A DNA stretch of 64,000 nucleotides from Pseudomonas fluorescens (GTDB lineage Bacteria > Pseudomonadota > Gammaproteobacteria > Pseudomonadales > Pseudomonadaceae). Each line of letters starts with the position of its first letter. Position 1 is the stretch's first letter. The notes beneath the pieces are model-generated. The model did no database searches and was not told the DNA's origin. It saw nothing but the letters and a program-made list of their open reading frames with translations. The DNA is taken from assembly GCF_002837185.1 (NCBI RefSeq), contig NZ_KZ477992.1, positions 47,865 to 111,864 of the forward strand, written 5' to 3'. The translations under genes were made by a program, and so were the position numbers. Positions 17,760-28,737 of this stretch are shown piece after piece.

Positions 17760-18974
17760 ATGAAATTGCCGATTTACCTTGATTACTCAGCGACCACCCC
17801 GGTTGATCCGCGTGTCGCGCAAAAGATGAGTGAATGCCTGCTGGTTGACGGAAACTTCGGCAACCCGGCCTCCCGTTCCCACGTGTTCGGCTGGAAAGCC
17901 GAGGAAGCGGTCGAGAACGCTCGTCGTCAGGTCGCCGACCTGGTGGGCGCCGACCCGCGCGAAATCGTCTGGACCTCCGGTGCCACCGAGTCCGACAACC
18001 TGGCAATCAAGGGCGCGGCGCATTTCTACGCGACCAAAGGCAAGCACCTGATCACCACCAAGATTGAGCACAAGGCTGTCCTCGACACCATGCGCCAACT
18101 GGAACGTGAAGGTTTCGAGGTCACCTACCTCGAGCCGACCACAGACGGTATCGTCACTCCGGCCATGATCGAAGCGGCGCTGCGTGAAGACACCATCCTG
18201 GTTTCCGTGATCCACGTGAACAACGAAATCGGCACGATCAACGATATTGAAGCGATCGGCGAGCTGACCCGTTCCAAGGGCATCCTGCTGCACGTCGACG
18301 CCGCTCAGTCCACCGGCAAGGTCGAGATCGACCTGTCCAAGCTGAAAGTCGACCTGATGTCGTTCTCCGCCCACAAGACCTACGGCCCCAAAGGCATCGG
18401 CGCCCTCTACGTAAGCCGCAAGCCGCGCGTACGTATCGAAGCCACCATGCACGGCGGCGGTCACGAGCGCGGCATGCGTTCGGGCACCCTGGCGACCCAC
18501 CAGATCGTCGGCATGGGCGAAGCCTTCCGCGTAGCCAAGGAAGACATGGCTGCCGAAAACGTGCGCATCAAGGCCCTGAGCGACCGCTTCTACAAGCAGG
18601 TCGAGAACCTTGAAGAGCTGTACATCAACGGCAGCATGACGGCTCGTGTACCGCACAACCTGAATTTGAGCTTCAACTACGTCGAAGGCGAGTCGCTGAT
18701 CATGGCGCTCAAGGACCTGGCGGTTTCGTCCGGTTCGGCCTGCACCTCGGCGTCCCTTGAGCCTTCGTACGTATTGCGTGCCCTGGGCCGCAACGACGAA
18801 CTGGCACACAGCTCGATCCGCTTTACCTTCGGCCGCTTCACCACTGAAGAGCAAGTCGACTACGCGGCGCAGAAAGTCTGCGAAGCCGTCAACAAGCTGC
18901 GCGTTCTGTCGCCGCTGTGGGACATGTACAAAGACGGTGTCGACATTTCCAAGATCGAGTGGGCGGCACACTAA
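17760..18974 (+). CDS. iscS: Cysteine desulfurase IscS
   Basis: IscS is a PLP enzyme that removes sulfur from cysteine and hands it as a persulfide to IscU and other acceptors. The 404-residue protein has [14 protein letters not shown] at the N-terminus, the PLP-lysine block [18 protein letters not shown] and the flexible-loop cysteine in [17 protein letters not shown]. It is second in the isc operon, with a ribosome site AGGAGA before the ATG. Confidence 0.98.
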   Translation: MKLPIYLDYSATTPVDPRVAQKMSECLLVDGNFGNPASRSHVFGWKAEEAVENARRQVADLVGADPREIVWTSGATESDNLAIKGAAHFYATKGKHLITTKIEHKAVLDTMRQLEREGFEVTYLEPTTDGIVTPAMIEAALREDTILVSVIHVNNEIGTINDIEAIGELTRSKGILLHVDAAQSTGKVEIDLSKLKVDLMSFSAHKTYGPKGIGALYVSRKPRVRIEATMHGGGHERGMRSGTLATHQIVGMGEAFRVAKEDMAAENVRIKALSDRFYKQVENLEELYINGSMTARVPHNLNLSFNYVEGESLIMALKDLAVSSGSACTSASLEPSYVLRALGRNDELAHSSIRFTFGRFTTEEQVDYAAQKVCEAVNKLRVLSPLWDMYKDGVDISKIEWAAH

Positions 18975-19073
18975 ATATAGAAGCCGCCACCCCAGCTCTG
19001 TAGCAACGTGGCGGAAAACGCAGGCGTTACTACAGGGTTCCAGAGCGGCCCTGATGAGTGAGGATTCAGTACC

Positions 19074-19460
19074 ATGGCTTACAGCGAAAAGGTCATCGAC
19101 CACTACGAAAACCCGCGCAACGTCGGCAAGATGAACGCGGAAGACCCTGATGTCGGCACTGGCATGGTCGGCGCTCCGGCGTGCGGCGATGTGATGCGCC
19201 TGCAGATCAAGGTCAACGACGCTGGCGTTATCGAAGACGCCAAGTTCAAGACCTACGGCTGCGGTTCGGCCATCGCCTCCAGCTCCCTGGCGACCGAATG
19301 GATGAAAGGCAAGACCCTGGATGAGGCTGTCACCATCAGCAACACCCAGCTGGCCGAAGAACTGGCCCTGCCGCCGGTGAAAATTCACTGCTCCGTACTC
19401 GCCGAGGACGCCATCAAGGCGGCCGTTCGCGACTACAAGCAGAAGAAAGGCTTGATCTAA
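19074..19460 (+). CDS. iscU: Fe–S cluster scaffold IscU
   Basis: IscU is the protein on which clusters are built. All 128 residues are present, including the three ligand cysteines (in APACGD, TYGCGSA and KIHCSVL) and the HscA-recognition motif LPPVK. The gap from iscS is about 100 bp, with no obvious terminator. Confidence 0.98.
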   Translation: MAYSEKVIDHYENPRNVGKMNAEDPDVGTGMVGAPACGDVMRLQIKVNDAGVIEDAKFKTYGCGSAIASSSLATEWMKGKTLDEAVTISNTQLAEELALPPVKIHCSVLAEDAIKAAVRDYKQKKGLI

Positions 19461-19488
19461 GTATTTGGCGACGAGTAAGGAGTCAACG

Positions 19489-19812
19489 ATGGCTATCAGC
19501 ATGACAGAAGCGGCTGCGCAGCACATTCGCCGCTCCCTGAATGGGCGCGGTAAAGGTGAGGGGATTCGTCTGGGTGTTCGCACCACGGGCTGTTCCGGCC
19601 TTGCCTACGTGCTGGAGTTTGTCGACGAGGTGGTTGCGGAAGACCAGGTGTTCGAAAGTCACGGCGAGAAAGTGATCATCGACCCGAAAAGCCTGACCTA
19701 CCTGGACGGCACCGAGCTCGATTTCGTCAAGGAAGGGTTGAACGAAGGCTTCAAGTTCAACAACCCCAACGTACGCGGTGAATGTGGCTGCGGCGAAAGC
19801 TTCAACATCTGA
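19489..19812 (+). CDS. iscA: A-type Fe–S carrier IscA
   Basis: IscA carries clusters or iron to target proteins. The 107-residue product from ATG 19489 (ribosome site AAGGAG) shows the three conserved cysteines in TTGCSGLAY and [10 protein letters not shown] longer open frame begins upstream, but the strong ribosome site and family N-terminus ([13 protein letters not shown]) favour this start. Confidence 0.97.
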   Translation: MAISMTEAAAQHIRRSLNGRGKGEGIRLGVRTTGCSGLAYVLEFVDEVVAEDQVFESHGEKVIIDPKSLTYLDGTELDFVKEGLNEGFKFNNPNVRGECGCGESFNI

Positions 19813-19820
19813 GGCTTCTT

Positions 19821-20342
19821 GTGGGTACTCCTTGTCATTTCGCTTTATTCGAGCTGCAGCCGAGCTTTCGGCTGGATCTTGAGCAGCTTGCCACGCGCTA
19901 TCGAGAATTGGCGCGTGGCGTGCATCCGGACCGCTTCGCCGATGCTTCCGAGCGTGAGCAACGCCTGGCGCTGGAGCAATCGGCCAGCCTCAACGAAGCC
20001 TATCAGACGCTCAAAAGCCCCCCGAAACGCGCACGTTATCTACTGGCGATGAAGGGCGGCGAGTTGCCGATGGAAGTCACCGTGCATGACCCGGACTTCC
20101 TGATGCAGCAGATGCAATGGCGCGAAGAACTCGAAGACTTGCAGGACGAAGCCGACGTGGCTGGCGTCGCGGTCTTCAAGCGTCGTCTGAAAGCGGCCCA
20201 GGATGAGCTCAACGAAAGCTTCGCAGCCTGTTGGGATGATGCTGCGCAACGCGAACAGGCCGAACGCCTGATGCGGCGCATGCAGTTTCTCGACAAGCTC
20301 ACCTACGAAGTGCGCCAGCTAGAAGAGCGCCTCGACGATTAA
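19821..20342 (+). CDS. hscB: Fe–S biogenesis co-chaperone HscB
   Basis: HscB is the J-domain partner that brings IscU to HscA. About 173 residues from GTG 19821 ([16 protein letters not shown]): a J domain with the HPDRF motif near residue 36, then a helical IscU-binding domain (residues ~95–170). The open frame extends upstream into iscA in another phase, but the GTG fits both the family length and the 8-base spacing from iscA. Confidence 0.96.
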   Translation: MGTPCHFALFELQPSFRLDLEQLATRYRELARGVHPDRFADASEREQRLALEQSASLNEAYQTLKSPPKRARYLLAMKGGELPMEVTVHDPDFLMQQMQWREELEDLQDEADVAGVAVFKRRLKAAQDELNESFAACWDDAAQREQAERLMRRMQFLDKLTYEVRQLEERLDD

Positions 20343-20395
20343 CCCAGTGTGCTGCCCGTGATGCACGCCTGATAGACAGATAAGACCTGATTACC

Positions 20396-22258
20396 ATGGC
20401 TCTACTGCAAATCGCCGAACCCGGCCAAAGCCCTCAACCGCACCAGCGTCGCCTGGCGGTCGGGATTGACCTGGGCACCACCAATTCCCTGGTTGCTGCC
20501 GTACGCAGCGGCCTGTCCGAGCCGTTGCCCGATGCCGATGGTCAGGTAATCCTGCCGTCCGCCGTGCGCTATCACCCCGACCGTATCGAAGTGGGTGAGT
20601 CAGCCAAGCTGGCGGCGTCTAACGACCCATTGAACACCGTGTTGTCGGTCAAGCGCTTGATGGGCCGTGGCTTGTCCGACGTCAAGCAATTGGGCGACCA
20701 ACTGCCTTACCGCTTTGTCGGCGGTGAGTCCCATATGCCGTTCATCGACACCGTCCAGGGCCCGAAAAGCCCGGTGGAAGTGTCGGCCGATATCCTCAAG
20801 GTGCTGCGCCAGCGTGCGGAAACCACCCTGGGCGGCGAACTCGTGGGCGCGGTGATCACGGTTCCAGCGTATTTCGATGATGCGCAGCGCCAAGCCACCA
20901 AGGATGCGGCAAAACTCGCCGGCCTGACCGTGCTGCGCCTGCTGAATGAGCCGACTGCCGCTGCCGTGGCTTACGGCCTGGACCAGCATGCCGAAGGCCT
21001 GGTCGCCATTTATGACTTGGGTGGCGGCACCTTTGATATTTCGATCCTGCGCCTGACCGGCGGCGTCTTTGAAGTGCTGGCCACCGGGGGCGACAGCGCC
21101 CTGGGCGGCGATGACTTCGACCACGCCATCGCAGGCTGGATCATCAGCAGTGCGGGCTTGTCCGCCGACCTGGACCCAGGCGCCCAGCGCAACTTGCTGC
21201 AAACCGCCTGTGCGGCCAAGGAAGCGCTGACCAACGCTGCTACCGTTGAAGTTTCCTACGGTAGCTGGTCGGCCCAGCTGACCCGCGAAGCCTTCGATGC
21301 GTTGATCGAACCGATGGTTGCCCGCAGCCTCAAGGCCTGCCGCCGTGCGGTGCGTGATTCCGGTATCGAGTTCGAAGAGGTCGGTGCCGTGGTCATGGTC
21401 GGTGGTTCCACCCGTGTTCCTCGGGTTCGCGAGGCGGTTGCCGAAGCCTTTGGTCGCCAACCGCTGACTGAAATCGACCCGGATCAAGTGGTGGCCATCG
21501 GTGCTGCGATCCAGGCCGATACCCTGGCCGGCAACAAGCGCGATGGTGGCGAGCTGCTGCTGCTCGATGTGATTCCGTTGTCCCTGGGCCTGGAAACCAT
21601 GGGCGGCCTGATGGAGAAGGTGATTCCGCGCAACACCACCATTCCCGTCGCCCGCGCTCAGGACTTCACCACTTACAAAGACGGCCAGACGGCCATGATG
21701 ATCCATGTGCTGCAAGGCGAGCGCGAGCTGATCAGCGACTGCCGCTCCCTGGCGCGTTTTGAATTGCGCGGTATCCCGGCCATGGTGGCGGGCGCGGCGA
21801 AGATTCGCGTGACCTTCCAGGTCGACGCCGACGGCCTGCTCAGCGTGGCGGCCCGTGAGCTGGGCTCGGGCGTCGAGGCCAGTATCCAGGTCAAGCCGTC
21901 CTATGGGCTGACTGACGGTGAAATCGCCAAAATGCTCAAGGACTCGTTCCAATATGCCGGCGATGACAAGGTCGCCCGCGTGCTGCGTGAGCAGCAAGTC
22001 GATGCCCAGCGCCTGCTCGAAGCGGTACAGGGCGCCCTGGATGCCGACGGCGAGCGCTTGCTGGACGCCGAGGAGCGCATGGTCATCGACCTGCAAATGC
22101 AGGAGCTGGCCGAACTGATGAAAGGTAACGATGGCTACGCCATCGAGCAGCAGACCAAGCGCCTGTCACAAGTCACCGATGCCTTTGCCGCCCGCCGTAT
22201 GGACCAGACGGTAAAAGCCGCCCTGGCGGGTCGCAACCTGAATGAAATTGAGGAATAA
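20396..22258 (+). CDS. hscA: Hsp70-class chaperone HscA
   Basis: HscA is a specialised DnaK homologue that releases clusters from IscU by ATP-driven cycling. The 620-residue protein has [15 protein letters not shown] (phosphate 1), [14 protein letters not shown] (phosphate 2), [16 protein letters not shown] (adenosine site) and a substrate-binding domain. It contains the N-terminal insert typical of HscA and lacks the acidic C-terminal EEVD-like tail of DnaK. Fdx follows after three bases. Confidence 0.97.
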   Translation: MALLQIAEPGQSPQPHQRRLAVGIDLGTTNSLVAAVRSGLSEPLPDADGQVILPSAVRYHPDRIEVGESAKLAASNDPLNTVLSVKRLMGRGLSDVKQLGDQLPYRFVGGESHMPFIDTVQGPKSPVEVSADILKVLRQRAETTLGGELVGAVITVPAYFDDAQRQATKDAAKLAGLTVLRLLNEPTAAAVAYGLDQHAEGLVAIYDLGGGTFDISILRLTGGVFEVLATGGDSALGGDDFDHAIAGWIISSAGLSADLDPGAQRNLLQTACAAKEALTNAATVEVSYGSWSAQLTREAFDALIEPMVARSLKACRRAVRDSGIEFEEVGAVVMVGGSTRVPRVREAVAEAFGRQPLTEIDPDQVVAIGAAIQADTLAGNKRDGGELLLLDVIPLSLGLETMGGLMEKVIPRNTTIPVARAQDFTTYKDGQTAMMIHVLQGERELISDCRSLARFELRGIPAMVAGAAKIRVTFQVDADGLLSVAARELGSGVEASIQVKPSYGLTDGEIAKMLKDSFQYAGDDKVARVLREQQVDAQRLLEAVQGALDADGERLLDAEERMVIDLQMQELAELMKGNDGYAIEQQTKRLSQVTDAFAARRMDQTVKAALAGRNLNEIEE

Positions 22259-22261
22259 CTG

Positions 22262-22603
22262 ATGCCGCAGGTCATTTTTCTGCCACACGCCGAGCATTGC
22301 CCGGACGGTATGGTCGTGGAGGCTGAGACCGGCAAGTCCATCCTTGAGGTCGCCCACGACAACCACATCGAGATTGAAAGTGCCTGCGGCGGTGTGTGCG
22401 CGTGCACCACGTGCCACTGCATCATTCGCGAGGGCTTCAACAGCCTTGAAGAGGCTGATGAGCTGGAAGAGGATTTCCTCGACCGCGCCTGGGGCCTGGA
22501 AGCGACTTCGCGTCTAAGCTGTCAGGCAAAGGTCGGCACTGAAGACATCACGGTCGAAATCCCGAAATATTCGCTCAACCATGCGGCCGAAGCGCCGCAT
22601 TGA
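22262..22603 (+). CDS. fdx: ISC-type [2Fe-2S] ferredoxin
   Basis: Fdx is the electron donor for cluster assembly. The 113-residue protein has the adrenodoxin-type ligand pattern CGGVCACTTCHCI and the later ligand Cys in SRLSCQAKVG. It sits between hscA and iscX in the standard order. Confidence 0.97.
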   Translation: MPQVIFLPHAEHCPDGMVVEAETGKSILEVAHDNHIEIESACGGVCACTTCHCIIREGFNSLEEADELEEDFLDRAWGLEATSRLSCQAKVGTEDITVEIPKYSLNHAAEAPH

Positions 22604-22617
22604 TTCAAGGAACTGTC

Positions 22618-22818
22618 ATGAGCCTGAAATGGGTTGATGTACAAGAAATCGCTATACAACTTGCTGAAGCTCACCCTGAGGTCAATCCTCTTACGGTGAA
22701 CTTCGTCAAGCTGCGCAACCTCGTAATGGCACTGCCGGATTTTGACGACATCCCGGATCGCGGTGGCGAAAAGGTCCTGGAGGCGATTCAAGGCCTGTGG
22801 ATCGAAGAAGCAGACTGA
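22618..22818 (+). CDS. iscX: Fe–S assembly protein IscX
   Basis: IscX is a small acidic protein that binds IscS and iron and tunes cluster assembly. It has 66 residues from ATG 22618 (MSLKWVDVQEIAIQLAEAHP, then PDFDDIPDRGGEKVLEAIQ). The upstream in-frame ATG at 22600 lies against the end of fdx and is less likely. It is the last gene of the isc operon and is followed by the terminator at 22852. Confidence 0.95.
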   Translation: MSLKWVDVQEIAIQLAEAHPEVNPLTVNFVKLRNLVMALPDFDDIPDRGGEKVLEAIQGLWIEEAD

Positions 22819-22835
22819 GCCGCCTTATTACGCAG

Positions 22836-22865
22836 TTAGGCAATACCTGATAACCCGCGTATAAT
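22836..22865 (+). promoter_or_regulatory. Possible ndk promoter overlapping the isc terminator
   Basis: TATAAT at 22860–22865 lies in the loop of the isc terminator hairpin. TTAGGC (22836–22841) is a weak -35 box at 18 bp. A start near 22872 would give a leader of about 40 bases before the ndk ATG. Confidence 0.45.
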
Positions 22866-22882
22866 TCGCGGGTTTAATTTTT
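22852..22882 (+). terminator. Intrinsic terminator of the isc operon
   Basis: AACCCGCG and CGCGGGTT pair around TATAATT, followed by TAATTTTT. Confidence 0.85.
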
Positions 22883-22910
22883 CGTAAATTACCGTTTCTG
22901 GAGTTACACC

Positions 22911-23336
22911 ATGGCTGTTCAACGTACTTTCTCCATCATCAAGCCTGACGCTGTTGCAAAAAACGTCATCGGCGAGATCACCACTCGTTTCGAAAAAGCC
23001 GGCCTGAAGGTTGTAGCTTCGAAACTCAAGCAACTGTCCAAGGCTGAAGCTGAAGGCTTCTACGCTGAGCACAGCGCCCGTGGCTTCTTCGGCGACCTGG
23101 TTGCCTTCATGATCTCCGGTCCTGTTGTTGTTCAGGTGCTGGAAGGCGAGAACGCTATCGCTCTGAACCGTGAACTGATGGGCGCTACTAACCCTAAAGA
23201 AGCGGCTGCCGGCACCATTCGTGCTGACTTCGCCGAGTCCATCGACGCCAACGCTGTTCACGGTTCGGACTCCGAAGCCGCTGCTGCTCGCGAAATCTCG
23301 TACTTTTTCGCTGCTACTGAAGTAACCGCTCGCTAA
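22911..23336 (+). CDS. ndk: Nucleoside diphosphate kinase
   Basis: Ndk equalises NTP and dNTP pools by phosphohistidine transfer. The 141-residue protein begins [22 protein letters not shown] and ends with [20 protein letters not shown], which contains the active-site His. Ribosome site TGGAG precedes the ATG. It has unusually regular, highly expressed-type codons. It is standard length, with rlmN next. Confidence 0.98.
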   Translation: MAVQRTFSIIKPDAVAKNVIGEITTRFEKAGLKVVASKLKQLSKAEAEGFYAEHSARGFFGDLVAFMISGPVVVQVLEGENAIALNRELMGATNPKEAAAGTIRADFAESIDANAVHGSDSEAAAAREISYFFAATEVTAR

Positions 23337-23365
23337 GCATCGGCTTAAAGAGTGAGGGTGAATCC

Positions 23366-24514
23366 ATGACTACATCGACTGTTAAAACCAACCTGCTGGG
23401 TCTGACTCAGCCGGAAATGGAGAAATTCTTCGACTCAATCGGGGAGAAGCGTTTCCGTGCCGGTCAGGTAATGAAGTGGATTCACCACTTTGGCGTCGAC
23501 GATTTCGACGCCATGACGAACGTCAGCAAGGCCCTGCGCGACAAGCTCAAGGCCATTGCCGAAGTTCGTGGTCCCGAAGTGGTCAGCGAGGACATTTCCA
23601 GCGACGGCACCCGTAAGTGGGTGGTGCGCGTGGCGTCCGGCAGCTGCGTCGAGACCGTGTACATTCCCCAGGGCAAGCGCGGCACCTTGTGCGTTTCGTC
23701 CCAGGCAGGCTGTGCCCTGGACTGCAGTTTCTGCTCCACCGGCAAGCAAGGCTTCAACAGCAACCTCACCGCCGCCGAAGTCATCGGTCAGGTGTGGATT
23801 GCCAACAAATCCTTTGGCAGCGTCCCGGCGACCGTCGACCGTGCCATCACCAACGTGGTGATGATGGGCATGGGTGAGCCGCTGCTGAACTTCGACAACG
23901 TAATTGCGGCCATGCACCTGATGATGGACGACCTGGGCTACGGCATCTCCAAGCGCCGTGTGACCTTGTCGACCTCCGGCGTGGTACCGATGATCGATGA
24001 GCTGGCCAAGCACATCGACGTTTCCCTGGCGTTGTCGCTGCACGCACCCAATGACGCATTGCGTAACCAATTGGTGCCGATCAACAAGAAGTATCCGCTT
24101 AAGATGCTGCTCGAATCCTGCCAGCGTTATATGGCGACCTTGGGCGAAAAGCGTGTCTTGACCATTGAGTACACCATGCTCAAGGACGTCAACGACAAGG
24201 TCGAGCACGCGGTCGAGATGATCGAGCTGCTCAAGAACACCCCGTGCAAGATCAACCTGATTCCGTTCAACCCGTTTCCCCATTCTGGCTACGAGCGGCC
24301 GAGCAACAACGCCATCCGCCGTTTCCAGGATCAACTGCACCAGGCCGGCTACAACGTCACCGTGCGCACCACCCGTGGTGAAGACATCGACGCCGCCTGT
24401 GGCCAATTGGTAGGGCAGGTGATGGACCGCACCCGCCGCAGCGAGCGTTACATCGCCGTGCGTGAACTGAACGCCGCCGACGATCTGCCGCAAATTGCTG
24501 TGAATCGAATCTGA
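23366..24514 (+). CDS. rlmN: Dual-specificity 23S rRNA/tRNA adenine C2-methyltransferase RlmN
   Basis: RlmN is a radical-SAM enzyme that methylates A2503 of 23S rRNA and A37 of tRNAs. The 382-residue protein has the cluster motif [23 protein letters not shown], and the C-terminal methyl-carrying Cys region [13 protein letters not shown]. It is typical in length and is followed by the pilus gene after 12 bases. Confidence 0.98.
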   Translation: MTTSTVKTNLLGLTQPEMEKFFDSIGEKRFRAGQVMKWIHHFGVDDFDAMTNVSKALRDKLKAIAEVRGPEVVSEDISSDGTRKWVVRVASGSCVETVYIPQGKRGTLCVSSQAGCALDCSFCSTGKQGFNSNLTAAEVIGQVWIANKSFGSVPATVDRAITNVVMMGMGEPLLNFDNVIAAMHLMMDDLGYGISKRRVTLSTSGVVPMIDELAKHIDVSLALSLHAPNDALRNQLVPINKKYPLKMLLESCQRYMATLGEKRVLTIEYTMLKDVNDKVEHAVEMIELLKNTPCKINLIPFNPFPHSGYERPSNNAIRRFQDQLHQAGYNVTVRTTRGEDIDAACGQLVGQVMDRTRRSERYIAVRELNAADDLPQIAVNRI

Positions 24515-24526
24515 GAGAGGATCTCT

Positions 24527-25285
24527 ATGCCCTTGCGCCTTGCGCTGCTTTTACTGGTTACCGGTCTCGTGGCCGGTTGTGTTTCATCGGGCCACGATAG
24601 CCCTTTGCAAACCGACAAGGGGCGTGAGGCGGCGCGAGTGGCGTATGTGCAACTGGGGCTGGGCTATCTGCAACAAGGCATGAGCGAGCAGGCCAAGGTG
24701 CCATTGAAGAAGGCCCTGGAGCTGGATACCGACGATGCGGATGCCAATGCCGCGCTGGCGCTGGTTTTCCAGGCTCAGGCCGAGCCCGAGTTGGCTGATC
24801 GCTATTTCACCAGGGCGCTGGCTTCCCGTCCTGGCGACGCGCGGTTGCTGAACAACTACGGCAGTTTCCTGTTCGAGCAGAAACGTTATGAACAGGCAGC
24901 CGCTTATTTCCGCCAGGCCAGCACCGACACTCTTTATCCCCAGCGTTCGCGCATCTTCGAGAACCTGGGGGTGACTTCGATCCACCTGGGACAGCGCGAG
25001 CTTGCGCGCCAGCAATTGGAAAAAGCCCTGCACCTGAACGCTCGCCAGCCACGCGCTTTGCTTGAAATGGCTGAGTTGTCCTACGAAGACAGGCATTATG
25101 TGCCGGCACGTGACTATTACGAGCGTTTCAGCCTGCTCAGCGGGCACAATGCACGTAGTCTATTGCTCGGTGTGCGCCTGGCGACGGTTCATGAAGAACG
25201 CGACACGGCCGCACGTTTTGGCCAGCAACTCGAGCGACTCTATCCCGGTACGCCGGAATATCAGCAATACCTGTCGGAGCAATGA
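24527..25285 (+). CDS. pilF: Type IV pilus assembly lipoprotein PilW/PilF
   Basis: This is the outer-membrane pilotin needed for PilQ secretin assembly. The 252-residue protein has a lipoprotein signal with lipobox VAGC at about residues 15–18, then six TPR-like repeats (for example LGLGYLQQGMSEQAKVPLKKAL and LLNNYGSFLFEQKRYEQAAAYF). It overlaps rodZ at ATGA. Both symbols are used: pilF in P. aeruginosa, pilW in Neisseria. Confidence 0.93.
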   Translation: MPLRLALLLLVTGLVAGCVSSGHDSPLQTDKGREAARVAYVQLGLGYLQQGMSEQAKVPLKKALELDTDDADANAALALVFQAQAEPELADRYFTRALASRPGDARLLNNYGSFLFEQKRYEQAAAYFRQASTDTLYPQRSRIFENLGVTSIHLGQRELARQQLEKALHLNARQPRALLEMAELSYEDRHYVPARDYYERFSLLSGHNARSLLLGVRLATVHEERDTAARFGQQLERLYPGTPEYQQYLSEQ

Positions 25286-26271
25286 TGAAAGCCGCGCACC
25301 CGGAAGTTGTAGCAGCTAATCGCGTAAACCCAGGCGACACCTTGCGTGAGGCCCGCGAAAGCAATGGTTGGTCGCTGGCGCAAGTGGCCCTCAAGCTCAA
25401 TTTGACCAGCACCTCCCTGGCCAACCTGGAAGCTGGCGCGTTCGACAAGCTGCCGGGGCACACGTTTGCCCGCGGCTATATCCGCGCTTATGCCAAGTTG
25501 CTGGGTATCGACCAGACCGTACTGGTCCAGCAGTTCGACCAGTTCACCGGCACCGACTCCCAGGGCAGCAATGTGCATGGCCTCGGGCGTATTGAAGAGC
25601 CAACCCGGGTGTCCCACACGATCCTGCGCATTGTCAGCCTGTTGCTGCTGATTGCCGTGATCGGGGGTGGCTTCGTCTGGTGGCAGGACCAGACTTCCCA
25701 ACGCAATAAAGACCTGACCAGCAACGCGCTGGAGCACGTCGAAGTCGAGAGCGCCGACGGCACCACCCAGATTCATCCACTGGATGAGCCGGAGGACCAG
25801 GCAGTCGTCGAAGGACAAGCTGCGCCGCAAACGCCAGCCATCGCCGAACAGCCTGCTCCAGAAACCGGCAGCGCACCTGCTGCAACTGCCGCCGTACCCG
25901 CTCCGGTTCCAGCAGCACCCGCCGCCCAGGCCCAGGTTCCCGCAGCGCCCGCTCCGGCCCAGGCTCCAGCGCCAGCCACACCGGCTGCGCCTGCGATTTC
26001 GCCGCCCACCACCCCCGCGTTGATCGCCGGTGACGGGCGCGTACAGATCACCTTCGTCGCTGACTGCTGGACGCAAGTCAGCGATGGTAATGGCAAAGTG
26101 CTGTTTAGCGGTCTGAAGCGTAAGGGAGATACGCTTGATCAGGGCGGCAAGCCTCCTTTGACGCTGCGTCTGGGCTTCGCCCGTGGCGCGCAAGTGGCCT
26201 ACAACGGCCAGCCTGTGGACGTGGCGCCGTTCACCAGTGGCGAGACCGCTCGCCTCAAGTTGGGACAATAG
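25282..26271 (+). CDS. rodZ: Cytoskeletal cell-shape protein RodZ
   Basis: RodZ links MreB filaments to the cell-wall elongation machinery. The 329-residue protein has an N-terminal Cro-like helix-turn-helix (about 18–85, [20 protein letters not shown]), one membrane span (about 113–133, [21 protein letters not shown]), a long Pro/Ala-rich periplasmic linker (about 180–250) and a C-terminal DUF4115 domain. ATGs at 25282 and 25285 are both possible starts, and the gene is coupled to the preceding pilus gene. Confidence 0.93.
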   Translation: MMKAAHPEVVAANRVNPGDTLREARESNGWSLAQVALKLNLTSTSLANLEAGAFDKLPGHTFARGYIRAYAKLLGIDQTVLVQQFDQFTGTDSQGSNVHGLGRIEEPTRVSHTILRIVSLLLLIAVIGGGFVWWQDQTSQRNKDLTSNALEHVEVESADGTTQIHPLDEPEDQAVVEGQAAPQTPAIAEQPAPETGSAPAATAAVPAPVPAAPAAQAQVPAAPAPAQAPAPATPAAPAISPPTTPALIAGDGRVQITFVADCWTQVSDGNGKVLFSGLKRKGDTLDQGGKPPLTLRLGFARGAQVAYNGQPVDVAPFTSGETARLKLGQ

Positions 26272-26273
26272 TC

Positions 26274-27383
26274 ATGCACGGCGAATCTCCAATCAAACGT
26301 CGCGTATCGCGCAAGATCTGGGTCGGCTCGGTGCCGGTGGGCGGCGATGCCCCCATCGCGGTGCAGAGCATGACCAACAGCGACACCAACGATGTGGCCG
26401 CCACGGTCGCCCAGATCAATCGTCTGGAAGCGGCCGGCGTGGACATCGTGCGGGTGTCCGTACCGGACATGGACGCTGCCGAAGCCTTTGGCCGTATCAA
26501 GCAATTGGTCAAGGTGCCGCTGGTTGCCGACATCCACTTCGACTACAAGATTGCGTTGCGCGTAGCCGAACTGGGTGTGGACTGCCTGCGGATCAACCCG
26601 GGCAATATCGGCCGTGAAGACCGTGTGCGCGCCGTGGTCGATGCGGCCCGTGATCGCGGTATTCCCATCCGCATCGGGGTCAACGCCGGTTCGCTGGAAA
26701 AAGACCTGCAAAAGAAATACGGCGAGCCTACCCCGGCGGCACTGGTCGAGTCGGCATTGCGTCACGTTGAACACCTGGAACGCCTTAATTTCCAGGACTT
26801 CAAGGTCAGCGTAAAGGCTTCCGACGTGTTCATGGCCGTAGAAGCCTACCGCCTGCTGGCCAAGGAAATCGTGCAGCCGCTGCACCTGGGCATCACTGAA
26901 GCGGGCGGTTTACGCTCAGGCACAGTGAAATCTGCGGTGGGTCTCGGTATGCTGCTCGCCGAAGGGATTGGCGATACCATCCGCATCTCCCTGGCGGCAG
27001 ACCCCGTAGAGGAAGTGAAAGTCGGCTACGACATACTCAAATCCCTGCGTTTGCGTTCCCGTGGCATCAACTTCATTGCCTGCCCGAGCTGCTCGCGGCA
27101 GAACTTCGACGTGGTGAAAACCATGAACGACCTGGAGTTGCGTCTCGAAGACCTGCTGGTGCCGCTGGATGTCGCGGTGATCGGTTGCGTGGTCAACGGA
27201 CCGGGCGAGGCCAAGGAGGCGCATGTGGGCTTGACCGGCGGTACACCTAACCTGATTTACATCGACGGCAAACCGTCGCAGAAATTGACGAATGACAATC
27301 TGGTGGATGAGCTGGAAAAGCTGATCCGCGAGAAAGCGGCCGAAAAGGTCGCCGCTGATGCAGCGCTGATCGCTCGCGGCTGA
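26274..27383 (+). CDS. ispG: 4-hydroxy-3-methylbut-2-en-1-yl diphosphate synthase
   Basis: IspG is the penultimate enzyme of the MEP isoprenoid pathway and a [4Fe-4S] protein. The 369-residue enzyme has a TIM barrel beginning [17 protein letters not shown], and cluster cysteines in [13 protein letters not shown] and [13 protein letters not shown]. It begins two bases after rodZ, in the usual rodZ-ispG-hisS order. Confidence 0.98.
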   Translation: MHGESPIKRRVSRKIWVGSVPVGGDAPIAVQSMTNSDTNDVAATVAQINRLEAAGVDIVRVSVPDMDAAEAFGRIKQLVKVPLVADIHFDYKIALRVAELGVDCLRINPGNIGREDRVRAVVDAARDRGIPIRIGVNAGSLEKDLQKKYGEPTPAALVESALRHVEHLERLNFQDFKVSVKASDVFMAVEAYRLLAKEIVQPLHLGITEAGGLRSGTVKSAVGLGMLLAEGIGDTIRISLAADPVEEVKVGYDILKSLRLRSRGINFIACPSCSRQNFDVVKTMNDLELRLEDLLVPLDVAVIGCVVNGPGEAKEAHVGLTGGTPNLIYIDGKPSQKLTNDNLVDELEKLIREKAAEKVAADAALIARG

Positions 27384-27406
27384 TTGAACGAATTTAAGGA
27401 TTTGAT

Positions 27407-28696
27407 GTGAGCAAGTCTCTGCAAGCCATTCGTGGCATGAACGACATCCTGCCGGAGCAGACGCCACTGTGGCGCTATTTCGAGGCCACGGTCGCGCGCC
27501 TGCTGGATAACTACGGTTACAAGCAGATCCGCATGCCGATCGTCGAGTTCACCGAGCTGTTCAAACGCTCCATCGGTGAAGTGACCGACATCGTCGAAAA
27601 AGAGATGTACACCTTTGAAGACCGTAACGGCGACTCCCTGACCCTGCGTCCGGAAGGCACCGCCGCCTGCGTTCGCGCTGTGCTGGAGCATGGCATCACC
27701 GGTGGTGGCCAGACCCAGAAACTGTGGTACATCGGCCCGATGTTCCGCCACGAGCGCCCGCAGAAAGGTCGCTATCGCCAGTTCCACCAGATCGGTTGCG
27801 AAGTGTTCAACCTGGACGGTCCGGACATCGACGCCGAGCTGATCGTCCTGACCTGGCGCCTGTGGGGCCAGTTGGGCATCCGCGATGCGGTCAAGCTTGA
27901 ACTCAACAGCCTGGGCACCAGCGAGTCCCGCGGACGCTACCGGGTTGCGCTCGTCGAGTACCTGCTTGCCCACGTGGACAAGTTGGACGAAGACAGTCGG
28001 CGCCGCCTGACGACCAACCCGTTGCGCGTGCTTGATACCAAGAACGCCGATACCCAGGCCGTACTGGTCGGCGCGCCGAAAATGGCCGATTACCTGGACG
28101 AAGAATCGCGCACGCACTTCGAGGGCCTCAAGGCTCGCCTGGATGCGGCGGGTATTCCCTACGTGATCAACCCCAAGCTGGTGCGCGGCCTCGATTACTA
28201 CAGCAAGACCGTGTTCGAATGGGTCACCGACAAACTCGGCGCTCAGGGCACGGTGTGTGCCGGTGGTCGTTACGACGGCCTGGTCGAGCAAATGGGTGGC
28301 AAGCCGACCACGGGCGTAGGTTTCGCCATGGGCATCGAGCGGCTGATCCTGCTGCTCGAGACCCTTGAGCAAGTGCCGCAAGAGATTTCCCGCCAGGTGG
28401 ACGTGTATCTTTGCGCTTTTGGCGAGGCCGCCGAACTGGCAGCCTTGGCCCTGAGCGAAAAGGTGCGTGACCAACTGCCGAACCTGCGTCTGCAAATCAA
28501 TGCCGGCGCGGGCAGCTTCAAGAGCCAGTTCAAGAAGGCTGACAAGAGCGGCGCGTTGTATGCGCTGATCCTCGGCGATGACGAGTTGGCCCAGCAAGTG
28601 ATAGGTTTCAAACCCCTGCGTGGCCAGGGCGAACAACAGAACATTGCCTTTGATGCGCTCGCTGCGCACCTGGCCACCTGCGTCGTGCAGGGTTGA
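27407..28696 (+). CDS. hisS: Histidyl-tRNA synthetase
   Basis: This class II aminoacyl-tRNA synthetase has 429 residues and starts at GTG 27407. Motif 2 is in [23 protein letters not shown], the His-binding blocks are [16 protein letters not shown] and [14 protein letters not shown], and motif 3 is [14 protein letters not shown]-terminal anticodon-binding domain follows. There are no irregularities. Confidence 0.98.
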   Translation: MSKSLQAIRGMNDILPEQTPLWRYFEATVARLLDNYGYKQIRMPIVEFTELFKRSIGEVTDIVEKEMYTFEDRNGDSLTLRPEGTAACVRAVLEHGITGGGQTQKLWYIGPMFRHERPQKGRYRQFHQIGCEVFNLDGPDIDAELIVLTWRLWGQLGIRDAVKLELNSLGTSESRGRYRVALVEYLLAHVDKLDEDSRRRLTTNPLRVLDTKNADTQAVLVGAPKMADYLDEESRTHFEGLKARLDAAGIPYVINPKLVRGLDYYSKTVFEWVTDKLGAQGTVCAGGRYDGLVEQMGGKPTTGVGFAMGIERLILLLETLEQVPQEISRQVDVYLCAFGEAAELAALALSEKVRDQLPNLRLQINAGAGSFKSQFKKADKSGALYALILGDDELAQQVIGFKPLRGQGEQQNIAFDALAAHLATCVVQG

Positions 28697-28737
28697 AGCT
28701 GTCGAACAGCCGAATTTAGCGATTAAGGAGTATTGGG

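Noticed and set aside
17787..19586. 599-codon minus-strand frame across iscS-iscU
   Set aside because: It is a shadow of the isc genes.
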